From Xylogone sp. PMI_703 (lineage: Eukaryota > Ascomycota > Leotiomycetes), in the NCBI GenBank assembly GCA_021399445.1, contig JAJTUQ010000003.1, forward strand, positions 3,534,001-3,598,000: DNA of 64,000 nt. Reading direction: 5' to 3'. Every line of letters starts with the position of its first letter. Position 1 is the first letter of the stretch. The notes under the pieces were generated by a model. It was not told where the DNA came from and did no database searches. It saw only the letters and a list, made by a program, of their open reading frames with translations. The position numbers and the translations under genes are program-made. Positions 59,366 through 64,000 of this stretch are shown one piece after another.

Positions 59366-60263
59366 TTAAACAGAGCGAGTAGTCTTCACCAATTTCTTGC
59401 ACGCTTTCTTTTGTCTATCAGCCACTCGTCCCCATGTATTTTCATTATCCACCAGCATCGGGAACAAAAGCTCGTTAGCCAGAGCAGTAGATTCATCATT
59501 CGTGACTTGGCTTGATCCATCCTTCAAGATACGCTGAAACTTCCCCTCGCCCACTTGTTTCCCTGCCAAGAGGAGTCTCTCTAGCTTTTCATCCTCCACG
59601 GACCACGAAGTGCCATCAGGCCATGCTCTTTTGGCAGAACGGATCTTGGATGAAGCTTGCTCGAAGATTTCAATGAGCTGTGATGCTCTGTTTATAGATG
59701 CCTGGCTTCTTTGGTATAACGGCGTGGTCTCGGGACTTCTTTCCTTGTGCTTTCCCGCTGCAGGAGGTTCAGTAATCAGATTGTAAACTTTCTTGAAGTC
59801 ATTTAAGAATTGGTCATCCGTTTTCGACCTCGAAAATATTAGCTTTTAATATTTCCAAGAAAAGGAGAAAGAGCGAGGATGGTTGCTGTGACATACGATT
59901 CTGCCTTCAGGTCCTCTATCTCCTCTTCTAGTGCCTTCCGATCCGTGACTATTTTCTTCGAGAAATTCTCATAGTACTCCGAACTTTCTTTCTCTGCTCT
60001 TCTCTTCTTTTTGCTCTCGTATGCTACGAGATCGAGGAATGACCTGCAATATCAGATTAAGTGTTAGATGGATCAAATCGATACTCCATTGCACAGATCG
60101 AGTCAAACCCTTTAGTACGGTGGATCGTAGGTACGTACCGGTTCTCTGGATGTTCAGAATCTTCATTGCCCAGAGATGTTGTAGGTCGAGTTATGGGTTC
60201 TGACTTCCGAGATTTGGGTTTGGAGGAACCCTTTTTTTTCTTTCCCTGTGTTTGTGTGTCCAT
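59366..60263 (-). CDS. Coiled-coil protein of unknown function, 244 aa
   Basis: Three exons: 60263-60139, 60043-59897 and 59828-59366. Introns of 95 nt (gtacgt..cag) and 68 nt (gtatgt..gag) keep phase, total 735 nt. The N-terminus is Lys/Ser-rich (TQGKKKKGSSKPKSRKSEP), suggesting a nuclear protein. The middle is charged helix: FLDLVAYESKKKRRAEKESS, FSKKIVTDRKALEEEIEDLK. A folded-looking C-terminal half follows: RASQLIEIFEQASSKIRSAK, RAWPDGTSWSVEDEKLERLL, STALANELLFPMLVDNENTW. I do not recognise the family. A chromosome- or kinetochore-associated coiled-coil protein is one possibility, without evidence beyond composition. Confidence 0.65.
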
Positions 60264-61242
60264 GATTTTAACAAGATTGTTAGGAATAAATGATTGATCC
60301 TGTTAATGTAGACAACTTTGGAGCCCCAAATACTATTGGGATAGTGCCGTTCAGGCTATCGATATGCGACTCATGGCTTTACTTGTATGTTGGGGGATGA
60401 TCTCAGTGGGAACGCTGAACTGTGAGCGAGCCCTTTGACGATGAGTTTAAAGACAACCTTGATCAAAAACGTGCTTGTATGTATACATATTTCACCATAA
60501 TAGACAACCGCTCTCTCTAACTAGATACACATTCATTGCACGTACATCGCAAACACTGATTATTGAGTTGAACACCTTGCATTCCATTAATTGCTATAGT
60601 TTTCTGGGAAACCATTTTAAAAGTCTTTTTGTACCACCAATTGTCCTCTGTCCCAGAATGCATCGAAATTTTAAACAGTGCCGACGAAAAGGTTGGTTAT
60701 ATCACCCTGCAAATTTATCCAGTCTCTTTTGCTACCAGTTACACCGCCGAAAACATATCAAAGTGCAAATCTATCTATCAAGTTGCCCAGCAAAGTTTTC
60801 GTAACGTCATCAGTTTCTCTGATATTTCAGACAGCAGAACCCCTAAGAAAGGTCTGAAGAACCCGGACGAAGAAACCCAGTTTATATGACAAACAATCAT
60901 CGGAAAAAAGAGAAAATAATCTTCTGTAGAAAGTATTTTTTTTAGAGCAAAGCACGGGTCAATAAACATTATCAACGCTCGTATTGTAGGGAGTCCTCCA
61001 TCAAACATTGTCATACCATCCCGTAAGGTATCCTCGCAATCACCATCTAAAATCAATTTGGCCGAGAAAGGTAGAGTGGCCTTAATTCTGCAATCCCCTT
61101 GGGTTATCTACCAAGGATGCGATACTTCAAAGTTGAAGCAAAATAAATTTCGAAGAACGAATGTCGTTAGGTGCCAAGCCTAGAGTAGAGTCTATAGTCA
61201 GGATGATGACACCGGAAAAGAAATCAGAATCGATACAACCGC
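60264..61242. other. Spacer with one weak 86-codon frame
   Basis: A plus-strand frame at 60629-60889 (ECIEILNSADEKVGYITLQI, then TAENISKCKSIYQVAQQSFR) has protein-like composition but no ATG at its start and no recognised family. It could be a gene remnant or chance. A minus-strand frame at 60778-61056 overlaps it. Nothing else seen. Confidence 0.4.
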
Positions 61243-64000
61243 TTAGCGGCTATTCATAGACAATCCCTGGAAAGCGCCGATCCAGGCTTCGTTTGGCGAT
61301 GCTAAGGCATTACCCGGACGAGCAAAGTCATTGTTATCGTGATTAAGCGTACTGCCATGAGGTGATGGGAAACGGGCCGTGCCGCCTTGATATTCTGTGG
61401 GAGATGAGAATCCTGAAAATGGATCAATTACCGTGGGGACATAAGTACCGGGAGACATAACATTACGGCCTGGGCCGTTGAACGGAGAATAGGCATACTG
61501 ATAGCCTGGATTTTGGAAAGGCATATTCGCACGATCCATGTTGGCTGCGAATGGTTGTGTAAACATTCCTTGATAAGCACGACTCGGTGGCGCGGGTCCG
61601 TAGGTCGTCTGGTCGGCTTGCTGCGTCCTGCGCTCGCTCTGAGAGCCCCGACCAACACCGACTGCACCGGGACCAATGCCACTAGGTGCTTGGAGTCCCA
61701 ATGAGGGGCTTGCGAACGAAGCTGGGTTGACGGCCGACATCCAGATTCTGGTCTTATACACTTTGAAGAGGTCCGTAACAAGTGAATTGAAGTTGATATA
61801 GGCGTCTGCAAAATAGTAAAACGTGAGTTTCTTCCAATCCCTGTTAAAATCAAACATCAGTATGACCAATATATGATACCTCTGTGCGGTCTTGAATTCA
61901 GCTTACATTTGGAACTCGGCATCCAAGATTTCCATATGAAGTCCATGCTCTTTTACTTTCTGCATGCAAACACGCTTAGCCTTGGCTTCGTTTCCTTCTT
62001 TATCTCGCAAGGCTTGGATCTCATGGTTTTGAGCAAGGCGTTTAATAATCTTGGGTTTGATCTCGGTAGGATTTGGATCTTGCATGCCATGTTGACTTGG
62101 GGGTCCCATGCCTCCTACAGTGCTTCCTTGAAGGCCATTTGAAGCAGCCATTAATCCCGCACCTGTACCATCCGAATTTCCTGCTGCACCCTGTGAATAC
62201 ATCATGAGCCATTTGTAATGTTCCTCAGCGTAGTGCTCTTTCAGTTCCTTTGCTGCGGCCCAGTCAACATTGTCCCGAGCAACAGTTCCAAGGTCGGTGC
62301 CTCGATCGGCCTCAACGATAACAAGATCTCCTGGCTTAACCGATAAACCAGTGCCTTCTTGAACATAGAAGACATCGGCACGAGAGCATTTAAAGAGAAC
62401 GATATATAGGAGCTGGTTTTGGCGTGGCTGCGGGACGCCATACATATTACGATGTGGAGAAGCAGGCCGCACCCCGCTAAATTGGCCTGGAATATTGTAA
62501 GACGAAGTCGTCGTAGTTTGGTAAGAGGGCGTATTGTAGGTCTCGATATTTCGAGGTAATGCCGCTAATCCACCGAAGTATGAGGCCGCTAAATTCCAGG
62601 AGTATGAGCATATCTTGTACCTATAGAAATCCAAGGAGGGAAGGGGAATGACCTACCGTGATCATTGATTGAGTAACTAGGTGTTTCTTGATAGCGCATC
62701 TGATAGTCACTCGGAGACAAGCTGTCTTGAACATTACTATCTTGATTGGCCAATGCATCACCTGCAGAGCTTATTGAGCCCTGTCGAGTTATTATATCTG
62801 CAAATGAATGGCGCCTGCTTTGTGGTATATCTTCGAGCCCGCCAAACCCCAGAGAGCTCTGCCAGTATGCCTTTTTGACATTTTCAAGCTTTCTGTTTTC
62901 CAAGTGGCCATAAGGCGAAACACGCGAAGTCTGGCCCGTTCCATATTCACTGAGTCTTCGAGCAAGTTGGCCACCGGAAGTGATACCCTGGAGTTCGTGT
63001 ATCTCATCAAGCTCATCAATTGCGTAGTCCGACTCTTCCCGTAGAGGATCTTGCAGGCCATAACCATTTGCCAAAGGGTGTGTAGCTGTCGTAGAAGCAC
63101 GGCGGCCAAGGCGAGATTGATACTGTTGCTGTCGCAGAATAGCATTTTCTCTGGCCAGTAACTCGATGGTCTTGGCTTCATTTGACTGGACACGTGTATC
63201 ATGGTTAGAACTGTCGGCGCTTCCATCATCGTCGTCATCGACTTCTTTCAGTTTACCCAGACCCATTCCATCATTAGACATCTCACTGAGCATACTAGGA
63301 CGGGAAGGTCTATGCTGAAGACCAGGGTGTTGCATTGGCCTTCCTCGTCCGGTGAACGCTGTAGCTGCTCCAGGGGCGCTCATACCGGCCTCAGGTTCAA
63401 GCTGACCCACAGAATAGGATTGCGAGCGATAGGTCTTCGGTGTAGGATGGAGAGGAATGGCAAATGGAATCTGACTGGTCGCCTGCTCTCGCTGTGCCGC
63501 TCCAATATCCGCAAAGGAGACTGGCGGATGCGTGGAAGTTGGCGAGGGCAAAACTTCAGTCAACCTAGATGGAGGCTCTTTCCTGCCTTCGCTGTTCCAA
63601 ATACCACTGCTCCATGGAAAGGATGTCGGACCTGTATGGCCTCGTCCAATACCAGAGCTTCCGGAACCTTGTGGAGCATGAGATGCCCACGTAGCGGACT
63701 CAGCGGAAGGCGTGCTAGGATGGGAAGTAGTAGGCGACATAGAGCTGCTTGCGAACGAACCTTTCCGAGGTTGGTTCACAGATTGCGTCGAAGTATCATT
63801 CAACCATGAAGCGCGGCGAGTTGGCTTTTGCGGCGCAACTGCGGGTTGATGGTGATCTGATCTGTGACTATCCGGCTCGTCATCTGAACTAGCCAACGCT
63901 TCGGAGTCCGGCGTAGATCGTCTAGCATTGAACTTGTCGAGCAATAGTGAGGGCGCGTTTGAAATGAGAGTGGAAGAATTAGGTTGACCATTCTTAACCG
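61243..64000 (-). CDS. PSP1 C-terminal domain protein, 5' end beyond window
   Basis: Exons visible: 64000-62657 (open to the window edge), 62588-61907 and 61840-61243; introns 68 and 66 nt. The first part is long and low complexity (Ser/Pro/Arg/Gln), with a short coiled segment (NEAKTIELLARENAILRQQQ). The PSP1 domain follows: LLYIVLFKCSRADVFYVQEG, LSVKPGDLVIVEADRGTDLG, KIIKRLAQNHEIQALRDKEG, RVCMQKVKEHGLHMEILDAE, then across the intron FQMDWKKLTFYYFADAYINF and LVTDLFKVYKTRIWMSAVNP. PSP1-like domains occur in yeast Psp1/YLR177W (suppressors linked to DNA polymerase mutants and translation) and in bacterial RicT/YaaT. The C-terminal tail is Gly/Pro/Tyr-rich. The molecular role in fungi is poorly known. 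Confidence 0.9.

Overview
This window is nuclear DNA of a filamentous ascomycete (Pezizomycotina). Genes are split by short introns, mostly 46-140 nt, with GT..AG ends and CTAAT-type branch sites. Most proteins match fungal housekeeping families, and there is an EsdC-type glycogen-binding protein and a small cysteine-rich secreted protein. A leotiomycete is a reasonable guess but is not proven here. I see no transposon, rRNA, tRNA or CRISPR. All splice models were built by hand, by joining reading frames across splice signals and checking phase; several genes (F-box, MLRQ-like, COX12, QCR8, eS10, mL61) only appear after such joining.

Positions 1-20,000 are gene-poor: the 3' end of an INO80 Ies4-like gene, a GID1/RanBPM ubiquitin-ligase scaffold, a tiny hypothetical gene, a metaxin-like mitochondrial import subunit, an EsdC-like gene, a HAD phosphatase-like gene and a secreted Cys-rich protein, separated by 1-3 kb spacers. 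Positions 20,200-24,450 hold a MetX-like alpha/beta-hydrolase divergent from a lactonase-like amidohydrolase, followed by a DHDPS-family aldolase: a plausible small sugar-acid catabolic cluster.

Positions 24,800-64,000 are dense housekeeping DNA: NHP2, QCR8, prohibitin-1, REX3, an F-box protein, homocitrate synthase, GET2, SEC31, an RRM protein, an MLRQ-like subunit, COX12, an M20 amidase, SDE2, eS10, an arabinitol-dehydrogenase-like enzyme, a GEP3-like GTPase, mL61, a HECT ligase, eL15, a coiled-coil unknown and a PSP1-domain protein cut by the window end.

Mitochondrial functions recur, and three pairs of them share head-to-head promoters of only 220-258 bp: QCR8/PHB1, MLRQ-like/COX12 and GEP3/mL61. 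The strongest oddities concern splicing: a homocitrate synthase intron whose first base is C rather than G, a possible 3-nt exon in mL61, a GC-AG intron in the RRM gene, a start codon split AT|G in eS10, and repeated GTCTGT/GTTGGT donors and AAG acceptors.
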